Of a DNA stretch of 16,442 nt, positions 1-8,156 are shown piece by piece. The stretch covers positions 1 to 16,442 of the forward strand of contig DKQK01000045.1 of NCBI GenBank assembly GCA_002471665.1, written 5' to 3'. A program made the position numbers and the translations under genes. The notes under the pieces were generated by a model, which was given only the letters and a program-made list of their open reading frames with translations, had not been told where the DNA came from and did not search any database. The stretch's first letter is position 1; every line of letters begins with the position of its first letter. The DNA is from Gammaproteobacteria bacterium UBA7310 (GTDB lineage Bacteria > Pseudomonadota > Gammaproteobacteria > Pseudomonadales > Ketobacteraceae).

Positions 1-845
1 CGCTCGGCGTAATTATGAAAACCCAGCAGTTGCGCCAGCTCGTGACGCAGGCTCAGGATCTCTTCCATTAACGGATTGTTGTCCCACTGGCCGGCAAACG
101 GCCCCTGGTCCGATGCCTTGGTGTTGTAGGCCTCGTAAAATTCCCGCCGCAGGTCGCGGTTGTCACAGTAGGTCATCACGGCGATGTACACCGGTATATC
201 CAGCGTCAACACATAGCCTTGCAGATCCTTGGCCTTGGCGGCAATCTCGGCGCCATGCAACTGGGTTTCCGGCAAGCCGCTGAGTTCGTTGACATCGGTA
301 ATGTGTTTACTGAAAGCGTTGGTACAATCCAGCACGTTCTCGGCGAACTTGCTGGTGAGCTCCGATAACCGTTTACTGATCTCACCATAGCGTTTTTGCT
401 GCTCTGCCGGCAGGTCAATGCCCGATAAGTGAAAATCCCGCAGGGCATTATCAATCACTTTTTTCTGCGCCACGGTGTAGTTTTCAAACTGCGGGGAATC
501 CTTCAATGCCTTGTAGGCTTCATACAGGCCTTTGTGTTGACCCAGCCGGGTGGAATATTCTGACAATTTCGGCAGGCAGGCATTGTACGCGTTACGCAGT
601 TCGTCGTTGTTCATCACACTGTTTAAGTGGCTCACCGGGGACCACATCTTGCCCAGAGTGTCGTTGATGTCTTCAAACGGCAGCAGAAAATTTTCCAGGG
701 TTACGTCATGCTGCTTCACGTGGGCAACGATTTCTTCGATGCGCTGATAGTTATTGTCAATAATCTGGGACAGGGCCGGCGCAACATCGGCCGGCTTGAT
801 CTGACTGAATTCGGGTAATTCTTTTGGCTCAAGCAATGGATTCAT
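1..845 (-). CDS. prlC: Oligopeptidase A (M3 metallopeptidase), N-terminal part, cut by window edge
   Basis: The reverse strand encodes an uninterrupted 281-residue N-terminus starting at the ATG complementary to 843-845 (MNPLLEPKELPEF...) and running off the left edge. The segments MWSPVSHLNSVMNN, EYSTRLGQHKGLYEAYKAL and LRREFYEAYNTKASDQGP are typical of the alpha-helical N-terminal domain of PrlC/thimet-type M3 peptidases. In this family a cytoplasmic zinc peptidase of about 680 residues degrades short peptides, including cleaved signal peptides. The HExxH zinc motif lies in the C-terminal half and is outside the window, so catalytic integrity cannot be judged. There is no strong Shine-Dalgarno sequence before the ATG. 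The gene is divergent from the lipoprotein hydrolase, with a 120-base gap that must hold both promoters. The alternative would be another M3 member (Dcp); the opening NPLL and PEFSQIKP favour PrlC. Confidence 0.93.
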   Translation of the reverse strand, partial: MNPLLEPKELPEFSQIKPADVAPALSQIIDNNYQRIEEIVAHVKQHDVTLENFLLPFEDINDTLGKMWSPVSHLNSVMNNDELRNAYNACLPKLSEYSTRLGQHKGLYEAYKALKDSPQFENYTVAQKKVIDNALRDFHLSGIDLPAEQQKRYGEISKRLSELTSKFAENVLDCTNAFSKHITDVNELSGLPETQLHGAEIAAKAKDLQGYVLTLDIPVYIAVMTYCDNRDLRREFYEAYNTKASDQGPFAGQWDNNPLMEEILSLRHELAQLLGFHNYAE

Positions 846-965
846 GGCAACATCTTTATCAACAGAACATGGGAATGTCAGTGCGGTGTCTGCACCAATG
901 TAAGCTCATTCTAGCATTAAAGTTAGATGGGTCGAGCGACAACAAAATACAAGGGCCAAGCCATT

Positions 966-2084
966 ATGATCCTTCTCTGCGGTGGGATACGATTCACTTT
1001 GCTGTTCAGTCTGGTGCTGTTGCCGGTGTCTGCCTGCCAGGCCAACGACACCGAACCGGGCACTCCGCCTCAGGCCCCGGACACCACCGAATCCCGCCCG
1101 CCTCACCATACCGACACCGGCTTTCGTAATCTGTACGTCGATGATGAAGGCAAGAATGTGTTCTCCTATCTGCGCATGCGCTGGTTTGGAGACGATCCCT
1201 ACGCCGATCACAACGAGGAACGGGATCAGATCCGGGTAGTGGAGCAGGCAACCCCCCTGACAGAAACACCGGATCGCCCCACGGTCACCTGGTTGGGCCA
1301 TTCCACGTTTTTGATTCGTCATCAGGGGCGCACCCTGCTGACCGACCCCATTCTCTCCTACCGGGCATCGCCGTTAGCCTTCGCCGGGCCTGAGCGGCTG
1401 GCTCCACTGGTGTACGATGTGCCGGATCTGCCCGCCGTCGACTGGGTGGTGATCTCCCATAATCACTATGACCATCTGGATACCGACACCATCCGGGCCC
1501 TGGGCAACGGGCCCCGCTACTTTGTGCCGCTGGGGGTGAAAGCCTGGTTTGTGGATCTGGGGATCGACCCGGTTCGGGTGGAGGAGATGGACTGGTGGGA
1601 GAGCCGTACCACGGACGGTGCCACCATCACCGCCACCCCCACCCAGCATTGGTCCAGCCGCGGGCTCACCGACCGTTATCAGACCCTGTGGGCCGCCTGG
1701 CGCCTGGATCTGGCGGATTTCAGCCTGTGGTTCGGCGGTGACACCGGCTACAACAGTGTGCAGTTCAAGGAAACCTTTGAGCGCCTGGGGCCGGTGGACA
1801 TGGCACTGATCCCCATTGGCGCCTATGCACCACGCTGGTTTATGAAAAACAATCACGTCAACCCGGAAGAAGCCATCGCCATCCACAATGACATCCGCTC
1901 CCGCCTCAGTATTGGTATGCACTGGTCCACATTCCAGCTATCCGCCGAGCCGCTGGACGAGCCCCGCCAACGGCTGGAAGCCCAGGTGCGTTACGGCGCC
2001 CTGAATCAGGGCAGGTTCCTCACCCTGCCCATTGGCGGCACCATAACCTATCCTCCTGAGACAATTATAAAGCCCATGCTTTAA
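966..2084 (+). CDS. Metallo-beta-lactamase-fold lipoprotein hydrolase, NAPE-PLD/UlaG-like
   Basis: This 372-residue protein starts at the ATG at 966; an upstream in-frame ATG at 927 would place a charged stretch before the signal peptide and is less likely. Residues 1-24 form a lipoprotein signal ending in V-S-A-C with Cys24 as the lipidation site. Residue +2 is Gln, not Asp, so outer-membrane retention is expected. The metallo-beta-lactamase fold follows: WLGHSTFLI (109-117), the zinc motif HNHYDHLD with His165, His167, Asp169 and His170, then His228 (TPTQHWS), Asp259 (FGGDTGYN) and His319 (GMHWSTF). PIGAYAPRWFM and NHVNPEEA (about 283-302) are characteristic of the branch containing N-acyl-phosphatidylethanolamine phospholipase D. 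That suggests a phosphodiester or lipid substrate, but the true substrate is unknown. All expected metal ligands are present. The cytochrome gene starts 127 bases downstream on the same strand and may be co-transcribed. Confidence 0.85.
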   Translation: MILLCGGIRFTLLFSLVLLPVSACQANDTEPGTPPQAPDTTESRPPHHTDTGFRNLYVDDEGKNVFSYLRMRWFGDDPYADHNEERDQIRVVEQATPLTETPDRPTVTWLGHSTFLIRHQGRTLLTDPILSYRASPLAFAGPERLAPLVYDVPDLPAVDWVVISHNHYDHLDTDTIRALGNGPRYFVPLGVKAWFVDLGIDPVRVEEMDWWESRTTDGATITATPTQHWSSRGLTDRYQTLWAAWRLDLADFSLWFGGDTGYNSVQFKETFERLGPVDMALIPIGAYAPRWFMKNNHVNPEEAIAIHNDIRSRLSIGMHWSTFQLSAEPLDEPRQRLEAQVRYGALNQGRFLTLPIGGTITYPPETIIKPML

Positions 2085-2154
2085 GGCATAAGTCAAGCGC
2101 CACTGAGACAAAATACGCATAATGTCTTGATGTATCCACAGGGTGGTGCTAACT

Positions 2155-2183
2155 TGCTCTGGTACACCGATTGAGCAGTACCA
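2155..2183 (+). other. Two interlocked dyads in the leader of the cytochrome gene
   Basis: TGCTC (2155-2159) pairs with GAGCA (2173-2177), and TGGTAC (2160-2165) pairs with GTACCA (2178-2183), in the order a-b-a'-b'. There are no bases between a and b or between a' and b', so a true pseudoknot would be sterically strained. Two mutually exclusive hairpins are more likely if this is RNA, or an operator if it acts as DNA. The element ends 28 bases before the start codon at 2212. A chance origin is quite possible. Confidence 0.3.
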
Positions 2184-2211
2184 AAAACAATTAGAAAACA
2201 GGATTTTCACA

Positions 2212-4287
2212 ATGAGGATACACACCACACCGGTTGCGCCCCTTAGGCGCGCGACCACGGCCTTGTCGTGCCTGCTGTTGAGCGGCACGCTCATGGTTTC
2301 CACAATAAGCCACGCCTTTGTCTACAATGACGATCCCGACGCCCTGCTGGGCAGTAGCCGCGGCGGCCTGTGGCAATGGGATTACTGTTACGGCAAGGAC
2401 GACAGCGAACCCCTGCCCGAAGATCCCCGCACCCTGGTGCAACCGGGGATCAGCGACGGCAAGGCAGTGCACTTCAATGCCTATTGGGCGGAATGCCACG
2501 TTGACCCGGAAGCCGTTCAGGAAGAAGCCCACGCGGATACCTGCGGTGAGCTGCGCGACTACTTCTATCGCGGCGAACGGCTGATGGATACCGGTGGCGA
2601 CGGCGTTGCCGCCCTGTTCGTAGGCAACAGCTACAACGACTGGGCCGCCGCCGGCGGCATCGCCACCTTCACCGCCAGCCAGTACAACCGTCTCTGGCGG
2701 ATTTGGGGCGGATTCAGCCAACGCCCCAATAATTTTGATGAGCTGGTATCCAACCGCTACGGCTCCGGCTTCTCCGAAGGCCGCAACCCATACCCTTTGC
2801 CCGGGGAGGACCCCAACCAAACCAATGGCGGCAGCGGCCAACTCCCGGAAATGTTTACCCAGGTACGCAAGGACGATGGCAGCTGGAGTGGCCGAATCGG
2901 TGTCACCTGCCACGGCTGTCACAGCGGCGAAGTGGGCAGCAAGGCCGATGGGCCCGATCTGGGTTTCCAGTTCGGCGGCTCCAGCGCCACCGACCTTAAC
3001 CTGTTCCTGCGGGACATGCTGCCCCTGGGCTATCTGGCCTCCGGTGTGACCCCCCTGAACCTGACCCAAACCCGTGGCACCAACAATGCCAGCGCGGTGA
3101 ACATTGCCTTCCTGTTTCCCGACCAGGGCCTGCCCACCATCAGCGGCTTTTTAAACATCCTGAGCTCCGGTTCCACCGGCAGCATGGATTCCCCCAACTG
3201 GTGGAACATGGGCCACCGGCCACTGAAGTTTGTGGACGGCCTGTTCCCCATGGATGCTCCACGGGTGGACGCGGTGTTCTACACACCGATCTTCGGCCTG
3301 TTTGGTGGTACCGCCGCCGGCCTGGGTGAACAGGGTCAGGAGTGGATGCGCACCCACGGCCCGGATATGAACCTGTGGGTGGAAACCATGAAAGCCCCCA
3401 AATACCCACTGCCGGTAGACGAAGACCTGGCCAAGACCGGCGCTGTGTTGTTCCACGAGCTGGACCTGTGGGCCGAGGATCGCAACAATCCGATCCCGCG
3501 GCCGGAAGGCAACGGCTCCTGCGCCAGCTGTCACGGTGCCTATGCACCCCGCTACGTCAACGATCCCGAATTCCTCGCCACCCCATTACTGGAGGGTATG
3601 GCGGGTTATGTGGTGCCACTGGACATCATCGGCACCGACCGGCGTCGCGCCCTCACCAACACCGAGGGCATGGCCACCACCGGCGCCGATAACTTCTTTG
3701 GTTATCCCGCCACCAAGGACACCGAGAACGATTGCGGCCCGCAGGTGCAGAAGAAAATCCGCGGCGATCGCGAGATAGGCTATCTGGCACAACCACTCTA
3801 TGGTGTGTGGGCTTCCGCTCCTTACTTCCACAACGGTTCTGTACCCAACGTGTGGGAAGTGTTGAAACCGCAGGATCGCTATCCCATCTGGCGCCGGGTA
3901 TCCGCTCCCCGGGCAGAAGGTGAAGGCAATGTGGTGATGGGCTTCGACACCAACCTGCAGCGTGCCTTCGATGCTGAGAAAATGGGTTGGAAGTATGATC
4001 GCATCCAATGTGAAAGCCTGCCGCCCATGGTGGCACCCGGGTTCAACTGCAGTACCCGCAACATCTACGCCACCCCCTGGATTCAGATTTTCCTGGAATG
4101 GCTGTACGGTAACCTGACCGGTGCCTGGAACCTGGACTTCCCGCCCATCATCACCACTGAAAATATGGAAAACCGCAAGATCATGAACACCCATATGTAC
4201 AGTCACGGCAATGAGGGCCACGAGTTCACCAGTGTGCTCACCGATGAGGAACGCTACGCGCTGATTGAGTACCTGAAAACTCTGTAA
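2212..4287 (+). CDS. Periplasmic di-haem cytochrome c, RoxA/RoxB (rubber oxygenase)-like
   Basis: The ATG at 2212 has AGGA at 2200-2203 before it and begins a Sec signal peptide: a basic start, a hydrophobic stretch at 16-31 and cleavage after SHA (33-35). An in-frame ATG at 2143 would put 23 extra residues ahead of the signal and is rejected. The 691-residue product has two c-type haem motifs, CHGCH (233-237) and CASCH (437-441), 204 residues apart. It also has a C-terminal APYFHNGSVP segment (536-545) typical of MauG/di-haem peroxidase-type folds. Length and haem spacing match the RoxA/RoxB family (about 680 residues, motifs about 200 apart), which cleave polyisoprene with O2. I infer an exported oxygenase or peroxidase acting on an isoprenoid or other hydrophobic polymer. 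A general di-haem cytochrome c peroxidase is less likely, being only about half this size. A terminator follows. Confidence 0.65.
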   Translation: MRIHTTPVAPLRRATTALSCLLLSGTLMVSTISHAFVYNDDPDALLGSSRGGLWQWDYCYGKDDSEPLPEDPRTLVQPGISDGKAVHFNAYWAECHVDPEAVQEEAHADTCGELRDYFYRGERLMDTGGDGVAALFVGNSYNDWAAAGGIATFTASQYNRLWRIWGGFSQRPNNFDELVSNRYGSGFSEGRNPYPLPGEDPNQTNGGSGQLPEMFTQVRKDDGSWSGRIGVTCHGCHSGEVGSKADGPDLGFQFGGSSATDLNLFLRDMLPLGYLASGVTPLNLTQTRGTNNASAVNIAFLFPDQGLPTISGFLNILSSGSTGSMDSPNWWNMGHRPLKFVDGLFPMDAPRVDAVFYTPIFGLFGGTAAGLGEQGQEWMRTHGPDMNLWVETMKAPKYPLPVDEDLAKTGAVLFHELDLWAEDRNNPIPRPEGNGSCASCHGAYAPRYVNDPEFLATPLLEGMAGYVVPLDIIGTDRRRALTNTEGMATTGADNFFGYPATKDTENDCGPQVQKKIRGDREIGYLAQPLYGVWASAPYFHNGSVPNVWEVLKPQDRYPIWRRVSAPRAEGEGNVVMGFDTNLQRAFDAEKMGWKYDRIQCESLPPMVAPGFNCSTRNIYATPWIQIFLEWLYGNLTGAWNLDFPPIITTENMENRKIMNTHMYSHGNEGHEFTSVLTDEERYALIEYLKTL

Positions 4288-4320
4288 CGACGCCAGCAAT
4301 CAGCAACCGATGCCATTAAC

Positions 4321-4349
4321 CGGGGCGCCACAAGGCCGCCCCGTTTTTT
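4321..4349 (+). terminator. Rho-independent terminator after the cytochrome gene
   Basis: CGGGGCG (4321-4327) and CGCCCCG (4337-4343) form a 7-bp GC stem, which the inner CC/GG can extend, followed directly by six T at 4344-4349. It lies 33 bases after the cytochrome stop codon. The T-run is only on the + strand, so it serves the cytochrome transcript. The mgtE stop codon on the opposite strand starts one base further on. Confidence 0.88.
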
Positions 4350-4350
4350 G

Positions 4351-5688
4351 TTACACCAACAACAATGTTCCCAATCCCAAAAACGCCACAAAACCAACGA
4401 TGTCCGTGACGGTGGTCAACACCACCGAACCGGACAGCGCCGGATCCAGTTTCATCTTGTCCAGCAACACCGGAATCGCCACCCCGGATAAAGCCGCGGC
4501 GGCGATGTTCACCAGAATGGCCATGGCAATCACCAGGCCGATCACCGGGCTGCCAAACCACATGGATGCCACAAAGCCGATCACGATGGCCCACAACACC
4601 CCGTTCAAGCCGCCCACACTGAGTTCCTTTTTCATCAGGGCTTTGAGGTTGGCACTGGTGACCTGGCCCATGGCCAGGCCGCGAATGATCAGGGTCAGGG
4701 TCTGGCTGCCGGCGATGCCGCCCATGCTGGCCACCACCGGCATTAACACCGCCAACGCCACCACCTGCTGCAAGGTGGCTTCGAACAGGCCGATAAACCA
4801 GGAAGCCAGAAACGCCGTCAGCAAATTAATGCCCAACCACACCGCCCGGTTACGGGCGCTTTTCACCACCGGCGCGAACAAATCCTCATCCTCATCCATA
4901 CCGGCGCTGGCCATCAACTGGCCTTCGTAATACGTGTTCACCAGTTCTCCGGCGGTACCGATGTCCAGCCGGCCCAGCAGCTTACCGCTGTCGTCCACCA
5001 CCGGTAGCGAGCTGAACCCGGATTGCTGCACTTTCAGCGCGGCATCCACCGAATCCTCCTGCCCTTCCAGCACCGTAAACACATCTTCCGACAGATCCAC
5101 CAGCGGCAGGTGATCCGGAGAGCCGATGATCTTGCCGATGCGCACCGCCTCGGAAAAGTGCCCGGCCCGGTTCACCAGAAACAGGGTATCCATGTATTCC
5201 GGCACTTCCCGCCGCAGCAGGCGCATGCCATCCCGCACCCGGGCGTTGGTGGGCAACACCAGCAACTCGTGACTGACCCAGCGCCCGATCTGATCATCGC
5301 GATAGCCTTTGGCCTCTTTAAAATAGTGGCGCTGCTGTTCGTCCATAACCCAGAGGGCCCGGTCCACCATGCGCCGGGGCAGGGATTCCGACAGCTCCAC
5401 CAGATCCTCGGCCGCCATTCCCTGAAACAGTGCGTCCAGTTCATCCAGGCTCATATTGTCCAGCAGCGTTTCCCGGGGATCACCGCGCATGGTGAGCAGG
5501 ATCTGCAGTTTCTCCTGCGCCGGTACTTTGCTCCAGGCTTCCAGACGCACCGGTAACGGCAGGGATTCCAACAGCAACGACACTTCCTCAGGTTCCCGCG
5601 TGGCCACCACCTGCCGAATCACCTGATCCTGCTGTTCAGGGGAGGTGTCGACCAGTTCGCCAATGAGATCTGAGAGTTCGTCGGTCAT
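4351..5688 (-). CDS. mgtE: Magnesium channel/transporter MgtE
   Basis: This 445-residue protein has the full MgtE layout: a cytoplasmic helical N domain (about 15-125), a pair of CBS domains (about 130-255), an acidic connecting helix containing DEDEDLF (265-271), and five predicted membrane helices (about 281-302, 308-338, 355-378, 383-405, 420-443). In this family homodimeric inner-membrane channels conduct Mg2+, and the N and CBS domains bind Mg2+ to close the pore when the internal level is high. Asp429, in TTVTD of the last helix, is in the position of the conserved pore aspartate. The loop usually written GGNxGxQ reads GGIAGSQ here (323-329), with Ile for Asn. AGGA lies about eight bases before the ATG at 5688. 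The gene is convergent with the cytochrome gene and divergent from the lipoprotein gene. No M-box-like leader was recognised. Confidence 0.95.
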   Translation of the reverse strand: MTDELSDLIGELVDTSPEQQDQVIRQVVATREPEEVSLLLESLPLPVRLEAWSKVPAQEKLQILLTMRGDPRETLLDNMSLDELDALFQGMAAEDLVELSESLPRRMVDRALWVMDEQQRHYFKEAKGYRDDQIGRWVSHELLVLPTNARVRDGMRLLRREVPEYMDTLFLVNRAGHFSEAVRIGKIIGSPDHLPLVDLSEDVFTVLEGQEDSVDAALKVQQSGFSSLPVVDDSGKLLGRLDIGTAGELVNTYYEGQLMASAGMDEDEDLFAPVVKSARNRAVWLGINLLTAFLASWFIGLFEATLQQVVALAVLMPVVASMGGIAGSQTLTLIIRGLAMGQVTSANLKALMKKELSVGGLNGVLWAIVIGFVASMWFGSPVIGLVIAMAILVNIAAAALSGVAIPVLLDKMKLDPALSGSVVLTTVTDIVGFVAFLGLGTLLLV

Positions 5689-5891
5689 AGTGCTGTCCTG
5701 TACTATCTATCGGGGTGGCTGTGAAGATACTTAGACGGCTTTCCAGTGCCATAAGTCACAGCATAGTGTGAATTAACCGGAACCATATGAAAAACAGAAA
5801 TCCACAAATCACATTGACGTGGTAAAATCCGCCTCGCTGCGACAGTCACATGCGCAGTAATTTTCTGATTATTTTATCAAGCAGTAGTATT

Positions 5892-5901
5892 GGGGGAAGG
5901 A
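5892..5901 (+). promoter_or_regulatory. Ribosome-binding site of the 749-residue lipoprotein
   Basis: The purine-rich run GGGGGAAGGA lies directly before the ATG at 5903. The GGGGGA part is spaced five bases from the start codon, which supports this start. No clear sigma-70 promoter was found upstream in 5689-5891. Confidence 0.6.
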
Positions 5902-5902
5902 C

Positions 5903-8152
5903 ATGAACCGTACATGGACGCTATGGGCAACGGCCCTGTGGCTGGGATGCACTTTATTATCCGGCTGTGGTGGTGGCGGCAGCACAAACCAGAATTCCGA
6001 TGAACGCGGCAACGACGAGACAACATCACCACTGACCCTGTCCAGCAGCAGTATTCCTGATGCCAACCTGCGTGCGTGCCTCAGCGCACTGGCGGTGTCC
6101 AATGGCTGGACCCGCAACAGCGATGTGGATCAGGTACAGTGTGACGCCGTGGAAATTCGCAGCATAGCCGGCTTGCAGCAGTTTCCCAACCTGTCCGAGC
6201 TGAACATCTCCGCTCCCCGCCTGGCGGTGAGTGAACTGCCCATCCTGGCGGCGCTGCCGCTGGCGGATTATCAACACCAACCCTTTTACCGCAATGATGA
6301 TCGCAGTAATCCGGACAATGTCTTTGTGGGCATCAAACAAATGCTGATGCAGGATTCAGTAGTGGTGGTAAAAGGCCAACCCGTCACCACGGTGATGCTG
6401 GTGGCCCACGACCCGTCCCAGGCCGACGACGAACTGGTGTGGTGGCTGGACAACAATGGCCCGGATACCTTGCCGTTGGCAAAAGGCAAACTTCCCATTA
6501 ATGCGTATCTCACTCTGCATTGGGCAACCCAGGGCGCGGATGAGAATGCCAACTCCTCTTATCGTAACTTTCCGGTTGCCATTGGTGCCACCGCCCTGGA
6601 CACCAATTATTACAATCGTTTTCGATATCCCACTTATGTGGCCGCAGACCGCGCACTGAATACCCTGAATCTGCCCGACAGCCTGTCGCAGTGTGTTGCG
6701 GACGCCGCCACCCAGAACGGCTGGACCCGCAGCGATCAGGTCACGGAGCTGGATTGTCTGGCCTATGATTTTGACTCTGCAGATTACAGTGCACTGCGCG
6801 ATTTCCCACAGTTACGCCGTCTCAGTCTCAACGCCAACACCGATGTCCTGACCGATTACCTGAGCGCCCTGCCTAATCTGGAGGCGTTGTACATTCCCGG
6901 CTGGGTAACGGATCAGCGTGCCCTGGCGGCCTACCCCTGGACCGTCACCCCAAGCCCCGGCAACCCCTTACCGGAACCGGTCATCAGCGTGCAAAGCTGT
7001 GGCCTGCAGATTGACAATTACGACAACACCGCCGAATACCAACTGCTGACGGCCGTGAATGACGGCAATCTGCTCACCAACACGCGGCAACTTGATTTTC
7101 TTTATCTGACACCCAGCCCCTGGCCCGGTGGCGCCACGGCGGACTGCATGACACCGCAAGCCAACACCGCCCATCGAGTCTGCGTCACCAAAGCCGATCA
7201 AACCGTGTGCGCTGAGAGTATTCCGGTTACCGACACCGACGGCAATGTGATGCAGATGATCTATGAGGATTACCTCACCGAGCCCAGCACCGTGTTGCCG
7301 GGCATACCCGGCGATTATTTTTACGTGGCACGGCTGGGTAACGGTGAGTACATGCTGGAACAGTACCAGCTGGCCACCTGGCAGCCGGTACGGGCGCAGT
7401 GGGTCAGCGGGACACCGGTATACGCCACCGAAGCGGGGGTTTATCTGGTGGATGAGAGCAGCACCTGGTTCGTGGATAACGCTGGTGTCGTGCAAACCCT
7501 GCCGCCACGACCGGTGCCCGGCATGCCCTTCCGAACCCTGGCGTATCAGGGGGAAGTCTGGTTCTACAATATAGAAGACCCGTGGGGCGGGCGGCCGGAA
7601 GCCGTAATCTGGAACCCACAGCAACAACAATGGCGCACCCAGCGGTTGCCGGAAGTGGGCACAACCTATTTGATTACCGTTGTTGATGGGCAGCTGTGCC
7701 TGGATTCCTACGAAGCGGACGGTGCCGCACGCTGCCTGATGGAAGACGGCACCAGCTGGCTGGCCACAGAACCCGGCCAACGCTGGTTCAATGGTGCGAC
7801 TCAATACGACTTCACCATCTCAACAGCGCAATGGACAAATGACTTCGAGCCATTATTGCTGGCGGTACCAATAGCGGGGATTAACGATATCTACGAACTT
7901 GCAAACCCGATCCACCTGGCTACCTACGGGGCGGACTGGCGTGCGCTTCAATCCGTCTTGTTCGAACTTCCGATCAGCCTTGATTACAAAAATCGCCCCG
8001 CACCACTACTGGACAACCGCAATCCGGCGGCACCACAAGCGATCGCCCCGGTATTACCGAATGTTCCCTGGTACTCCCACTACACCGTAGTGGACGATAC
8101 CCTGTATGTACTCTACAACGACAGCGTGGCCCGCTACCCATTGCCGGAATAG
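5903..8152 (+). CDS. Outer-membrane-type lipoprotein with two LRR-like modules and a propeller-like C-terminus
   Basis: I recognise no named family for the whole 749-residue protein. Residues 1-22 are a lipoprotein signal ending L-L-S-G-C, with Cys22 followed by GGGG and a Ser/Asn-rich linker to about residue 50; Gly at +2 points to the outer membrane. A module at 51-103 (IPDANLRAC...NGWTR...FPNLSELNIS) recurs at 257-310 (LPDSLSQC...NGWTR...FPQLRRLSLN). Each copy holds two Cys and ends in an LRR-like strand, as seen in LRR-domain lipoproteins of marine gammaproteobacteria. The region after about 460 has repeated short beta-strand patterns with W and Y residues (for example YFYVARLGNGEYMLEQY, VWFYNIEDPWGG), suggesting a kelch-like propeller; this is inference. 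The gene is monocistronic, divergent from mgtE, and ends 4 bases from the convergent fic stop. A surface binding role is a guess. Confidence 0.85.
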   Translation: MNRTWTLWATALWLGCTLLSGCGGGGSTNQNSDERGNDETTSPLTLSSSSIPDANLRACLSALAVSNGWTRNSDVDQVQCDAVEIRSIAGLQQFPNLSELNISAPRLAVSELPILAALPLADYQHQPFYRNDDRSNPDNVFVGIKQMLMQDSVVVVKGQPVTTVMLVAHDPSQADDELVWWLDNNGPDTLPLAKGKLPINAYLTLHWATQGADENANSSYRNFPVAIGATALDTNYYNRFRYPTYVAADRALNTLNLPDSLSQCVADAATQNGWTRSDQVTELDCLAYDFDSADYSALRDFPQLRRLSLNANTDVLTDYLSALPNLEALYIPGWVTDQRALAAYPWTVTPSPGNPLPEPVISVQSCGLQIDNYDNTAEYQLLTAVNDGNLLTNTRQLDFLYLTPSPWPGGATADCMTPQANTAHRVCVTKADQTVCAESIPVTDTDGNVMQMIYEDYLTEPSTVLPGIPGDYFYVARLGNGEYMLEQYQLATWQPVRAQWVSGTPVYATEAGVYLVDESSTWFVDNAGVVQTLPPRPVPGMPFRTLAYQGEVWFYNIEDPWGGRPEAVIWNPQQQQWRTQRLPEVGTTYLITVVDGQLCLDSYEADGAARCLMEDGTSWLATEPGQRWFNGATQYDFTISTAQWTNDFEPLLLAVPIAGINDIYELANPIHLATYGADWRALQSVLFELPISLDYKNRPAPLLDNRNPAAPQAIAPVLPNVPWYSHYTVVDDTLYVLYNDSVARYPLPE

Positions 8153-8156
8153 TGGA

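Noticed and set aside
2191..3069. Long open frame on the - strand opposite the cytochrome gene
   Set aside because: It is antisense to a gene with clear haem motifs and a signal peptide; the Ala/Gly/Val-rich product is typical of a GC-rich shadow frame.
4310..4930. Open frame on the + strand opposite the mgtE 3' end
   Set aside because: It is antisense to the membrane domain of MgtE and begins before the terminator of the cytochrome gene; no motif is seen.
5814..5828. TTGACG and TAAAAT as a promoter for the lipoprotein gene
   Set aside because: The two boxes are only 3 bases apart, far from the 16-18 needed, and neither box finds a partner at proper spacing.
5689..5902. A magnesium riboswitch (M-box) in the mgtE leader
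   Set aside because: No set of conserved M-box helices could be recognised on the reverse strand of this 214-base gap.
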